NCBI GenBank assembly: GCA_964036045.1
Contig: OZ038393.1
Coordinates: forward strand, 45,562,429 to 45,626,428
Direction of reading: 5' to 3'
Length of the DNA stretch: 64,000 nucleotides
Origin: Eutreptiella sp. 'Long Island Sound 2002'
Taxonomy: Eukaryota; Euglenozoa; Euglenophyceae; Eutreptiales; Eutreptiaceae
Part shown: in pieces, positions 50,363 to 59,151 of the stretch
Layout of the letters: each line of letters starts with the position of its first letter
Position numbering within the stretch: the stretch's first letter is position 1
Made by a program: the position numbers and the translations under genes
Notes under the pieces: generated by a model
Told to the model about the DNA's origin: nothing
Databases searched by the model: none
What the model saw: the letters and a program-made list of their open reading frames with translations, nothing else

Positions 50363-51639
50363 CCTTGGTGGTCCCAACGTGAAGAAGACCCCCTCGCACA
50401 TGCGGTGGGCGCCTCGGTGGTCCCAAAGCGAAGGAGGCCCCCTCGCACAGGCGGCAGAGGCTTCGGTGGTCCCAAGGGGAAGGAGGCCCCCGCGCCCAGG
50501 CGGCGGGGGCCTCGGTGGTCCCAAAGCAAAGGAGGCCCCCTCGCCCATGCGGCGGGGGCCTTGGTGGTCCCAAGGCACAAGAGACCCCCTCGCACAGGCG
50601 GCAAGGGCCTCGGTGGTCCCAAAGCGAAGGAGGTCCGCTCGCCCAAGCGGTGGGGGCCTCGGCGATCCCAAAACGAAGGAGGCCCCCTCGCACATGCGGC
50701 AATGGCGTCTTTTTTCCCAAAGCGGCAGAGGCCCCCTCGCTCAAGCGGTGGGGGCCTCTGTGGTCCCAAAGCATAGGAGGCCCCCTCGCCCATGCGGCAA
50801 GGGCCTCGGTTGTCCCAAAGCGAAGGAGGCCCCACTCCCATGCGGTGGGGGCCTTGGTGGTCCCAAAGTGGAGCAGACCCCTCGCCCACCAGGCAGGGGC
50901 CTCGGTGGTCCCAAAGCGAAGGAGGCCCCCTCGCCCATGCGGCGGGAGCCTCGGTGGTTCCAAAGCGAAGGAGGCCCCCTCGCCCATGTGGCGGGGGCCT
51001 CGGTGCTCCCAAAGCGAAGGAGGCCGCCTCGCCCATGTGGCGGGGGCCTCGGTGGTCCCAAAGCGGAGGAGGCCCCTCGCCCACGTGGTGGGGGCCTTGG
51101 TGGTCCCAAAGCAAAAGAGGCCCCTCGCACAGGCGGCGGAGGCCTCGGTGGTCCGAAAGCGCAGGAGGCCCCACGCCCATGCGGTGGGTGCCTTGGTGGT
51201 CCCGAAGCGAAGGAGGCCCCCCGTCCATGCGGCGAAGGCCTTGGTGGTCCCAAAGCAAAGGAGGCCCCTCACCCATACGGCGAGGGCCGCGGTGTTCCCA
51301 AAGCAAAAGGAGGCCACCTCGCCCATGCGGCGGGGGCCTCGGTGGTCCGAAAGCGAAGGAGGTCCGTTCGCCGATGCGACGGGGGCCGCGGTGGTCCCCA
51401 AAGCGAAGGAGGCCCCCTCGCACAGGCGGCGGGGGCCTCGGTGGTCCCAAAGCGAACGAGGTCCGTTCACCGATGGGTCCCCAATGTTAAGGAGCCCCGC
51501 TTGGCAATGCGGCTGGGGCCTCGGTGATCCCAAAGCGAAAAAAAGCCGCCTCACCCATGCAGCGGGGGCATCAGTGGTCCCAAAGCAAAGGAGGCCCGCT
51601 CGCCCATGTGGCGGGGGCCATGGTGGTTCCAAAGCGAAG

Positions 51640-53270
51640 GAAGCCCCCGCGTCCATCTAGCCGGCAGCTCAGTGGGCCCAACGTGAAGGCCCACTCGCAC
51701 ATGCGGCGGGGGGCTCGGTGGTCCCAAAGCAAGGAGGTCTGTTCGCCGATGCGGCAGGGGCCTCAGTGGTCCTTACTGTAAAGGAGGCCCCCTCGCCCAT
51801 GCAGTGGGAGCCTCGGTGATCCCAAAGCGAAAGAGACCCCTCGCCCATGCGGCGGGGGCCTCGGTGATCCCAAAGTGAAGGAGGCCCCCTCGCCCATGCG
51901 GCGGGGGCCTCGGTAGTCCCAAAGCGAAGGGGGCCCCCTCGCACATGCGGCGGTGGCCTCGGTTGTCCCAAAGCGAAGGACGCCCGTTCGCCCAAGCGGT
52001 GGGGACCTCGGTGGTCGCAAAGCATAGGAGGCCCCCTTGCCCATGCGGCATGGGCCTCGGTTGTCCCAAAGCGAATGAGGCGCCCACGCCGATGCGAGGG
52101 GGGCCTTGGTGGTCCCAACGTGAAGAAGGCCCCCTCGCACATGCGGTGGGAGCCTCGGTGATCCCAAAGCGAAGGAGGCCCCCTCGCCCATGCGGCGGCA
52201 ACCTCGGTGGTCCCAAAACGGAGGAGGGCCCCTGGCTCACGAGGCGCGGGCCTCGGTAGTTTCATAGCGAGGGAGGCCCCCTCGCCCATGCGGCAGGTGC
52301 CTCGGTTGTGCCAAAGCGAAGGAGGCCCCCTCCCCCATGTGGTGGGGGCCTCAGTGGTCGCAAAGCGAAGGAGGCCCCCTCGCCCATGTGGCGGGGGCCC
52401 GCTATTCCCAAAGCGAAGGAGGTCCCCTCGCCCATGCGGTGGGCGCCTCGCCGGTCCCAAAGCAAAGGAGGCCCCCTCGCACAGACGGCGGAGGCCTTGG
52501 TGGTCCCAAGGGGAAGGAGGCCCCCGCGCCCATGCGGCGGGGGCCTCGGTGGTCCCAAAGCAAAGGAGGCCCCCTTGCCCATGCGGCAGGGGCCTTGCTA
52601 GTCCCAAAGCGAAGGAGGTGCCCTCACCCATGCGGTAGGGGCCTCGGTGGTCCCAAAACGATTGAGGCCCCCTCGCCCATGTGGCGGGGGCTTCGGTGGT
52701 CCCAAAGCGAAGGAGGCCCCCGCGTCCATCTGGCCGGCGCCTCAGTGGGCCCAACGTGAAGGCCCACTCGCACATGCGGCGGGGGGCTCGGTGGTCCCAA
52801 AGCAAGGAGGTTTGTTCGCCGATGCGGCAGGGGCCTCAGTGGTCCCCACTGTTAAGGAGGCCCCCTCGCCCATGCGGTGGGAGCCTCGGTGATCCCGAGG
52901 CGAAACAGACCCCTCGCCCATGCGGGGGGGGCCTCGGTGATCCCAAAGTGAAGGAGGCCCCCTCGCCCATGCGGCGGGGGCCTCGGTAGTCCCAAAGCGA
53001 AGGGGGCCCCCTCGCACATGCGGCGGGGGCCTCGGTTGTCCCAAAGCGAAGGACGCCCGCTCGCCCAAGCGGTGGAGACCTCGGTGGTCCCAAAGCATAG
53101 GAGGCCCCCTTGCCCATGCGGCATGGGCCTCGGTTGTCCCAAAGCGAAGGAGGCGCCCACACCGATGCGGGGGGGGCCTTGGTGGTCCCAACGTGAAGAA
53201 GGCCCCGAAAACGGAGGAGGCCCTCTGGCTCACGAGGCGCGGGCCTCGGTGGTTTCATAGCGAGGGAGGC
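51640..53270. repeat. Higher-order duplication, about 1,071-bp period, with indels
   Basis: The marker GTGGGCCCAACGTGAAGGCCC occurs at about 51,674 and 52,745. It is followed in both copies by a CAAGGAGGT unit, a TCAGTGGTCC(C/T)TACTG-type unit, an AAGGACGCCCG unit (about 51,975 and 53,047) and a GGCTCACGAGGCGCGGGCC unit (about 52,233 and 53,229). The spacing drops to about 1.0 kb for the last marker, so the second copy has lost roughly 1.5 monomers. Confidence 0.75.
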
Positions 53271-53389
53271 CCCTTGGCCCATGCGGCGGGTGCCTCGGTT
53301 GTGCCAAAGCGACGGAGGCCCCCTCGCCCATGTGGTGGGGGCCTCGGTGGTCGCAAAGCGAAGGAGGCCCCCTCGCCCATGTGGCGGGG

Positions 53390-55640
53390 ACCTCGCTAGT
53401 CCCAAAGCGAAGGAGGTCCCCTTGCCTTCGGTGGGCGCCTCGGTGGTCCCAAAGCAAAGGAGGCCCCCTCGCCCATGCGGCGGGGGCCTCGGTGGTCCCA
53501 AAGCGAACAAGGTGCCCTCACCCATGCGGTGGGGGCCTCGGTGGTCCCAAAGCGAAGGAGGCCCCCTCGCCCATGTGGCGGGGGCTTCGGCGGTCCCAAA
53601 GCGAAGGAGGCACCCTCGCCCATGCGGTGGGGGCCTCGGTGGTCCCAAAGCGAAGGAGGCCCCCTCGCCCATGTGGCGGGGGCCTTGCTAGTCCCAAAGC
53701 GAAGGAGGTCCCCTCGCCCATGCGGTGGGCGCCTCGGTGGTCCCAAAGCAAAGGAGGCCCTCTCGCCCGTGCGGCGGGGCCTCGGTGGTCCCAAAGCGAA
53801 GGAGGTGCCCTCGCCCATGTGGTGGGGGCCTCGGTGGTCCCAAAGCGAAGGAGGCGCCCTCGCCCATGTGGCGGGGGCCTCGGTGGTGCCAAAGCAAAGG
53901 AGGCCCCCTCGCCCACGCGGTGGGCGCCTCGTTGGTCCCAAAGCAAAGGAGGCCCCCTCGCCCATGCGGCGGGGGGCTCCGTGGTCCCAAAACAAAGGAG
54001 GCCCCCTCGCACACCTGGCGGGGGCCTCGGTGGTCCCAAAGCGAAGGAAGTCCGCTGCCCCATGCGGCGGGGGCCTCGGTGATCCCAGAGCAAAGAAGGC
54101 CTCCTCGCCCATGCGGCGGCGGCCTGGTTGGTCCGAAAGCGAAGGAGGTCGGCTCGCCCATGCTGCGGGGGCCTCGCTGGTCCCAAAGCGAACGAGGTGC
54201 CGTCACTCATGCGGTGGGGGCCTCGGTGGTCCCAAAGCGAAGGAGGCCCCCTTGCCCATGTGGCGGGGGCTTCGGTGGTCCCAAAGCGAAGGAGGCCCCC
54301 TCGCCCACACGGTGGGTTCCTCGGTGGTCCCAAAGCAAAGGAGGCCCCTCAACAAGCGGCGGAGGCCTCGGTGGTCCCAAAGCGAAGGAGGCCCCCTCGC
54401 CCATGTGGCGGGGGCCTTGCTAGTCCCAAAGCGAAGGAGGTCCCCTCGCCCATGCGGTGGGCGCCTCGGTGGTCCCAAAGCAAAGGAGGCCCTCTCGCCC
54501 GTGCGGCGGGGGCCTCGGTGGTCCCAAAGCGAAGGAGGTGCCCTCGCCCATGTGGTGGGGGCCTCGGTGGTCCCAAAGCAAAGGAGGCACCCTCGCCCAC
54601 GCGGTGGGCGCCTCGGTGGTCCCAAAGCAAAGGAGGCCCCCTCGCCCATGCGGCGGGGGGCTCCGTGGTCCCAAAACAAAGGAGGCCCCCTCCAACACCC
54701 GGCGGGGGCCTCGGTGGTCCCAAAGCGAAGGAAGTCCGCTGGCCCATGCGGCGGGGGCCTCGGTGATCCCAAAGCAAAGAAGGCCCACTCGCCCATGCGG
54801 CGGGGGCCTCGGTGGTCCCAAAGCGAAGGAGGCCCCCTCGCCCATGTGGCGGGGGCCTTGCTAGTCCCAAAGCGAAGGAGGTCCCCTCGCCCATGCGGTG
54901 GGCGCCTCGGTGGTCCCAAAGCAAAGGAGGCCCTCTCGCCCGTGCGGCGGGGGCCTCGGTGGTCCCAAAGCCAAGGAGGCCCCCTCGCCCATGTGGTGGG
55001 GGCCTCAGTGGTCCAAAAGCGAAGGAGGCGCCCTCGCCCATGTGGCGGGGGCCTCGGTGGTGCCAAAGCAAAGGAGGCCCCCTCGCCCACGCGGTGGGCG
55101 CCTCGGTGGTCCCAAAGCAAAGGAGGCCCCCTCGCCCATGCGGCGGGGGCCTCGGTGGTCCCAAAACAAAGGAGGCCCCCTCGCACACCCGGCGGGGGCC
55201 TCGGTGGTCCCAAAGCGAAGGAAGTCCGCTGGCCCATGCGGCGGGGGCCTCGGTGATCCCAAAGCAAAGAAGGCCCACTCGCCCATGCGGCGGGGGCCTC
55301 GGTGGTCCCAAAACAAAGGAGGCCACGTCGCACAGGCGGCGGCGGCCTCCGTGGTCCGAAAGCGAAGGAGGTCGGCTCGCCCATGCTGCGGGGGCCTCGG
55401 TGGTCCCAAAGCAAATGAGGCCCCCTCACACGTGCGGCGGGGACTCGGTGGGCCCCAAAGTTAAGGGGGCCCCTCGCCCACCGGGCGGGGGCCTCGGTGG
55501 TCCCAAAGCGAAGGAGGCCCCCTCGCCCATGTGGCGGGGGCCTTGCTAGTCCCAAAGCGAAGGAGGTCCCCTCGCCCATGCGGTGGGCGCCTCGGTGGTC
55601 CCAAAGCAAAGGAGGCCCTCTCGCCCGTGCGGCGGGGGCC
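53390..55640. repeat. Reiterated multi-monomer blocks near the array edge
   Basis: A string of subtypes beginning GGGGGCCTTGCTAGTCCC, then CGGTGGGCGCCTCGG, then CTCTCGCCCGTGCGGCGGGG recurs at about 53,671, 54,405, 54,846 and 55,533. The spacings of about 734, 441 and 687 bp are near multiples of 49 (15, 9 and 14 monomers). Confidence 0.75.
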
Positions 55641-56049
55641 TCGGTGGTCCCAAAGCGAAGGAAGCCCCCTCGCGCATGCGGCGGGGGCCTCGGTGGTACC
55701 AGAGCCTAGGAGGCCCCCTCGCCCATGCGGTGCCTGCCTCGGTGATCCGAAAGTGAAGGGGAGCCCCTCGCCCATGCGACAGCAGCCTCGGTGATCCAAA
55801 AGTGAAGGAGCCCTCGCCCATGCTGCAGGGGCCGCGGTGGTCCCAAAGCGAAGGAGGCCCCCTTGCACATGCGGTGGGGGCCGCGATGGTCCCAAAGGGG
55901 AGGAGGCCCTCTCGCCCATGCGGCGGGGGCCTCGGTGGTCCCAAAATGGGAGAGGCCCCCTAGGTGATCCCAAAGCGCAGGAGGTCCCTTGGCCCATGCT
56001 GCAGGAGCCTCGGTGCTCTCCGAACCAAGGAGGCCCCCTGGACGATGCA

Positions 56050-56065
56050 GGGGGGGGGGGGGGGG
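56050..56065 (+). repeat. Poly-G tract (16 G)
   Basis: It sits in a diverged monomer (GACGATGCA before the run, CTCGGCGGTCCC after it). The surrounding sequence of about 150 bp is repeated about 253 bp downstream with a second G tract in the same place. Confidence 0.85.
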
Positions 56066-56302
56066 CTCGGCGGTCCCAAAGCAAAGAAGGCGCACACGCC
56101 CAAGCGGCGGGGGTTCTTAGTGGTCCCAAAGCGAAGGAGGCCCCCTCGCCCATATGGTGGGGGCCGCGGTGGTCCCAAAGTAAAGGAGGCCCCCTCGCCC
56201 ATGCGGTGGGGGCCTCGGTGATCCCAAAGCGAAGGAGGTCCCCTCGCCCATGCGGCAGGAGCCTCTTTGGTCTCCAAACGAAAGAGGCCCCCTCGACGAT
56301 GC

Positions 56303-56318
56303 GGGGGGGGGGGGGGGG
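56303..56318 (+). repeat. Poly-G tract (16 G), second copy
   Basis: Same context as the tract at 56,050 (GACGATGC before, CTCGGTGG after), in a local duplication. Both copies continue into a GGGTTCTTAGTGGTCCC unit. Confidence 0.85.
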
Positions 56319-56465
56319 CTCGGTGGTCCCCAAGCGAAGAAGGCCCACGCCCGTGCGCCGCGGGTTCTTAGTGGTCCCCATGCGAAGGAGGCCCCCTCGC
56401 CCATGCGGCAGGGCCCCGGTGGTCTCAAAGCGAGGGGGGGACCCGCGCCCATGCGGAGTGAGACT

Positions 56466-58450
56466 TGGTGGTGTTGCCCGAAAACCCCCACTAGGTGTCC
56501 CTATCCCCCCGCGGCCCAGGCAGGACTGGAGGGACTCGGGTGTATCCGCCGCTGTGTGGAGGTGGAAGGTGTGGTGTCTCCTCGAAACCCCCACGGGGCA
56601 TCCCTATCCCCCAGCGGCCCAAGCAGGACCGGAGGGAATCGGGTGTATCCGCCGCTGTGTGGGGGTGGGTGGTGAGGTGTGTCTTCAAAACCCCCACGGC
56701 GCGTCCCTATCCCCTCGCGGCCCAGGCACGACCGGAGGGACTCGGGTGTATCTGCCGTTGTGTGGAGGTGGATGGTGTGGTGTCTTCTTAAAACCCCCAC
56801 GGGGCCTGCGTATCCCCCCGCGGCCCAGCCAGGTCCGTAGGGACTCGGGTGTACCCAGTGCTGTGTGGGGGTGGGTGGTGTGGTGTCTCCTAGAAACCCC
56901 CACGAGGCGTCCCTATCCCCCCGCAGCCCAGGCAAGACCGGAGGGACTCGTGTATATGCATCGCTGTGTGGGGGTGGGTGGCATGGTGTCTCCTCGAAAC
57001 CCCCACAGGGCGCCCCTATCCCCCCGCGGCCCAGGCAAAACCGGAGCGATCGGGTGTATCCGCCGCTGTGTGGGGGTGGGTGGTGTGGTGTCTCCTTCAA
57101 ACCCCCACGGGGCGTCCCTATCCCCCCGCGGCCCAGGCAGGACCGGAGGGACTCGGCTGTATCCGCCGCTATGTGGGGGTGGGTGGTGTGGTGTCTCTTG
57201 GAATCCCCCTCGAGGCGCCCCTATCCCCCCGCGGCCCCGGTAGGACCGAACGGATTCAGGTGTATCCGCCGCTGTGTGGGGATGGGTAGTGTGGTTTCTC
57301 GTCGAAACCCCGCGGGCGTCCCTATCCCCCCGCAGCCCAGACAGGTCCGGAGGGACTCGGGTGTATCTGCCCGCTGTGTGGGGGTGGGTTGTGTGGTGTC
57401 TCCTAAAAACCCCCAAGGGGCGTTCGTATCCCCCCGCGGCAGAACCAGGACTGGGAGGGACTCGAGTATAGCCGCCGCTGTCTGGGGGTGGGTGGTGTGG
57501 TTTCTCCTCAAAACCCCCCCAGGGCGTCCCTATCCCCCCGCGGCCCAGGCAGGACCGGAGGGACTCGGGTGTACCCGCCGCTGTGTGGGGGTGGGTGGTG
57601 GGTTGTCTCTTCAAAACCCCCAAGGGGCGTCCCTATCCCCCCGCGGCCGAGGCAAGATTAGAGGGACTCGGGTGTATCCAGTGCTTTGTGGGGGTGGGTG
57701 GTGTGGTGGCTCCTCGAAACCCCCACGAGGCGTCCCTATCCTTCCGCGGCCTAGGCAGGTGCGGAGGGACTCGGGTATATCCACCGCTGTGTGGGGGTGG
57801 CTGGTGTGGTGTCTCCTCAAAACCCCCACGGGGCATTTCTATCCCCCGCGGCCCAGGTAAGACCGGAGGGACTCCGGTGTATCCGCCGCTGTGTGGGGGT
57901 GGGTGGTGTGGTGTCTCTTTAAAACCCCCACGAGGCGTCCCTATCCCCCCGCGGCCCAAGCAGGCTTGGAGGGACTCGAGTGTATCCGCCGCTGTGTGGG
58001 GGTGGGTGGTGTGGTGTCTTCTTAAGACCCCCGCGGGGCGTCCCTATCCCCCCGCGGCGGAACCAGGACCGGAGGGATTGAGGTGTATCCGCCGCTGTGT
58101 GGGGCTGGGTTTTGTGATGTCTCTTGAAAACCCCCACTGGGCGTCCCTATCCCCCCGCGGCCCAAGCAGGACCGGAGGGACTCGGGTGTACCCGCCGCTG
58201 TGTGGGGGTGGGTGGTGGGTTGTCTCTTCAAAACCCCCGGGGGGCGTCCCTATCCCCCCGCGGCCCAGGCAAGATTGGAGGAACTCGGGTGTATCCGGTG
58301 CTGTGTGGGGGTGGGTGGTGTGGTGGCTCCTCAAAACCCCCACGAGGCGTCCCTATCCCCCCGCGACCTGGGCAGGACCGGAGAGACTCGGGTATATCCA
58401 CCGCTGTGTGGGGGTGGCTGGTGTGGTGTCTCCTCAAAACCCACACGGGG
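56466..58450. repeat. Satellite B: 103-bp tandem repeat, about 19 copies
   Basis: A second, unrelated satellite begins right at the end of satellite A. The unit contains CCCTATCCCCCCGCGGCCCA, a GGACCGGAGGGACTCGGGTG segment, CCGCCGCTGTGTGGGGG and GGTGTGGTGTCTCCTC. The GCGGCCC marker falls at 56,511, 56,614, 56,717, 56,820, 56,923 and 57,026, an exact 103-bp step. A six-unit higher-order repeat of about 617 bp is visible (about 57,430-57,900 and 58,045-58,440 share the variant units GCAGAACCAGG or GCGGAACCAGG, GGGTTGTCTCTTC and GGCAAGATT). Open frames across it (for example 331 codons at 56,865-57,860) are by-products of the stop-poor unit. Confidence 0.95.
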
Positions 58451-58556
58451 CATCAGCTATGTGTAAAAGGTCTGATGTCTGATGTCTGATAAGGGATGTT
58501 GTGTGTGCGGTCTGTCCACGAAGATGTCTGATATTCTTATGTACTGGAGGTGGGTC
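58451..58556. other. Unique transition sequence with a TCTGATG mini-repeat
   Basis: Just after satellite B ends, TCTGATG is repeated in tandem at about 58,471-58,490 and occurs again near 58,525. No gene or known element is recognisable. Confidence 0.6.
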
Positions 58557-58680
58557 TAGGGGTCCAATGCCCCCCCCCCCCGCCATTGTCCACACCAAAT
58601 TCTTCACAGGAAACCCCCCCCACCCATCCCCCCCCCCCCCAACTATCGGGTGCTTTCCAGCCTCCCCCCCCGCCCCAAGG
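58557..58680. repeat. Poly-C-rich segment
   Basis: Runs of 12 C (58,570-58,581), 13 C (58,628-58,640) and 8 C (58,664-58,671) lie within about 110 bp on the plus strand, so the gene strand is strongly G-rich just beyond the 3' end of the hAT-like gene. Such runs can form G-quadruplex-like structures and are unreliable in length. Confidence 0.8.
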
Positions 58681-58817
58681 AGAAAAGGCGCCATAGAAAA
58701 CACAGACCCCCTTGTTTGGAAAGCAATTGCACACCTGTTGTTGACAGTAGTGTATGTGACAACTTCAATTTGATTCTGATTTTGGTTGTTTGAGCACACA
58801 ATTTGTTTGTGTACTTT

Positions 58818-58908
58818 GGGAAAGGGGAAAGGGGAAAGGGGAAAGGGGAAAGGGGAAAGGGGAAAGGGGAAAGGGGAAAGGGGAAAGGGGAAAGGGGAAA
58901 GGGGAAAA
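58818..58908 (+). repeat. (GGGGAAA)12 microsatellite
   Basis: Twelve perfect GGGGAAA units (58,824-58,907) with a partial unit on the left. It is purine-only on the plus strand. It lies about 245 bp past the stop codon of the minus-strand hAT-like gene, so it could be transcribed as TTTCCCC in a 3' UTR. The rest of 58,681-59,151 is AT-richer unique sequence in which I see no gene. Confidence 0.95.
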
Positions 58909-59151
58909 TGTGGGACCAGGAAAAGTGGGAAAATTGAACAACCACCACACAAAAAAGCCAAATGGGAAACATCTCAAGGGATTGCATCATGACCATTGCA
59001 ACCAGCATCAGTTAAATTCAGATCCACAAATAAAATGGTCGTGGTAATGCCGCAGAACATCAAATCAAATGTGCAAACAGGGAAAATGGGAAAAATCTTC
59101 GAAGACAGCACACAACAACAAAAGGGCACATGCAAATACGTGGGCATCCTC

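Larger units (their letters stand above)
1..56465. repeat. Satellite A: about 56-kb array of a 49-bp GC-rich monomer
   Basis: The whole stretch is head-to-tail copies of a unit of about 49 bp (48- and 50-bp variants occur, often one extra C before AAAGCG). Each unit has a box CCCAAAGCGAAGGAGG, a C-run, a CTCGCCCATGCGGTG core, a G-run and CCTCGGTGGT. By length there are about 1,150 copies. The array is cut by the left edge of the window, so its true size is larger. I found no gene, tRNA, rRNA or transposon in it. Long open frames on both strands (up to 2,187 codons at 26,269-32,832 minus and 2,184 codons at 4,434-10,988 minus) follow from the stop-poor monomer and are not annotated as genes. 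Most sequence differences between copies are transitions at CpG sites. Confidence 0.97.
44000..56465. repeat. Satellite A, diverged edge zone
   Basis: Monomers here differ more from each other: units with CACCACGCGGGGGCC, CAGGCGGCAGAGGCC, CAATGTTAAGGAGCC or CCCAACGTGAAGG, many shortened units, and three expanded G tracts. Duplications are still visible but with more differences than in the left zone, as expected where a satellite meets its border and is homogenised less often. The array stops between about 56,460 and 56,480. Confidence 0.75.

Noticed and set aside
1-56465. CRISPR array
   Set aside because: There are no alternating constant repeats and unique spacers. The unit is a continuous 49-bp satellite, and the rest of the window is eukaryotic in character.
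55837-57243. 468-codon plus-strand frame running across the border of satellites A and B
   Set aside because: It joins two unrelated satellites and contains nothing but their repeat-encoded peptides.
56865-57860. 331-codon plus-strand frame in satellite B
   Set aside because: It is a by-product of the stop-poor 103-bp unit. The peptide simply repeats with the satellite.
58818-58908. Telomeric repeat or chromosome end
   Set aside because: GGGGAAA is not a telomere motif I recognise, the tract is only 12 units long and it is followed by a gene.
58434-58961. 175-codon minus-strand frame with a Pro/Phe/Leu/Ser repeat
   Set aside because: The repeat is the translated (GGGGAAA)n microsatellite, and the rest covers poly-C tracts and the end of satellite B.
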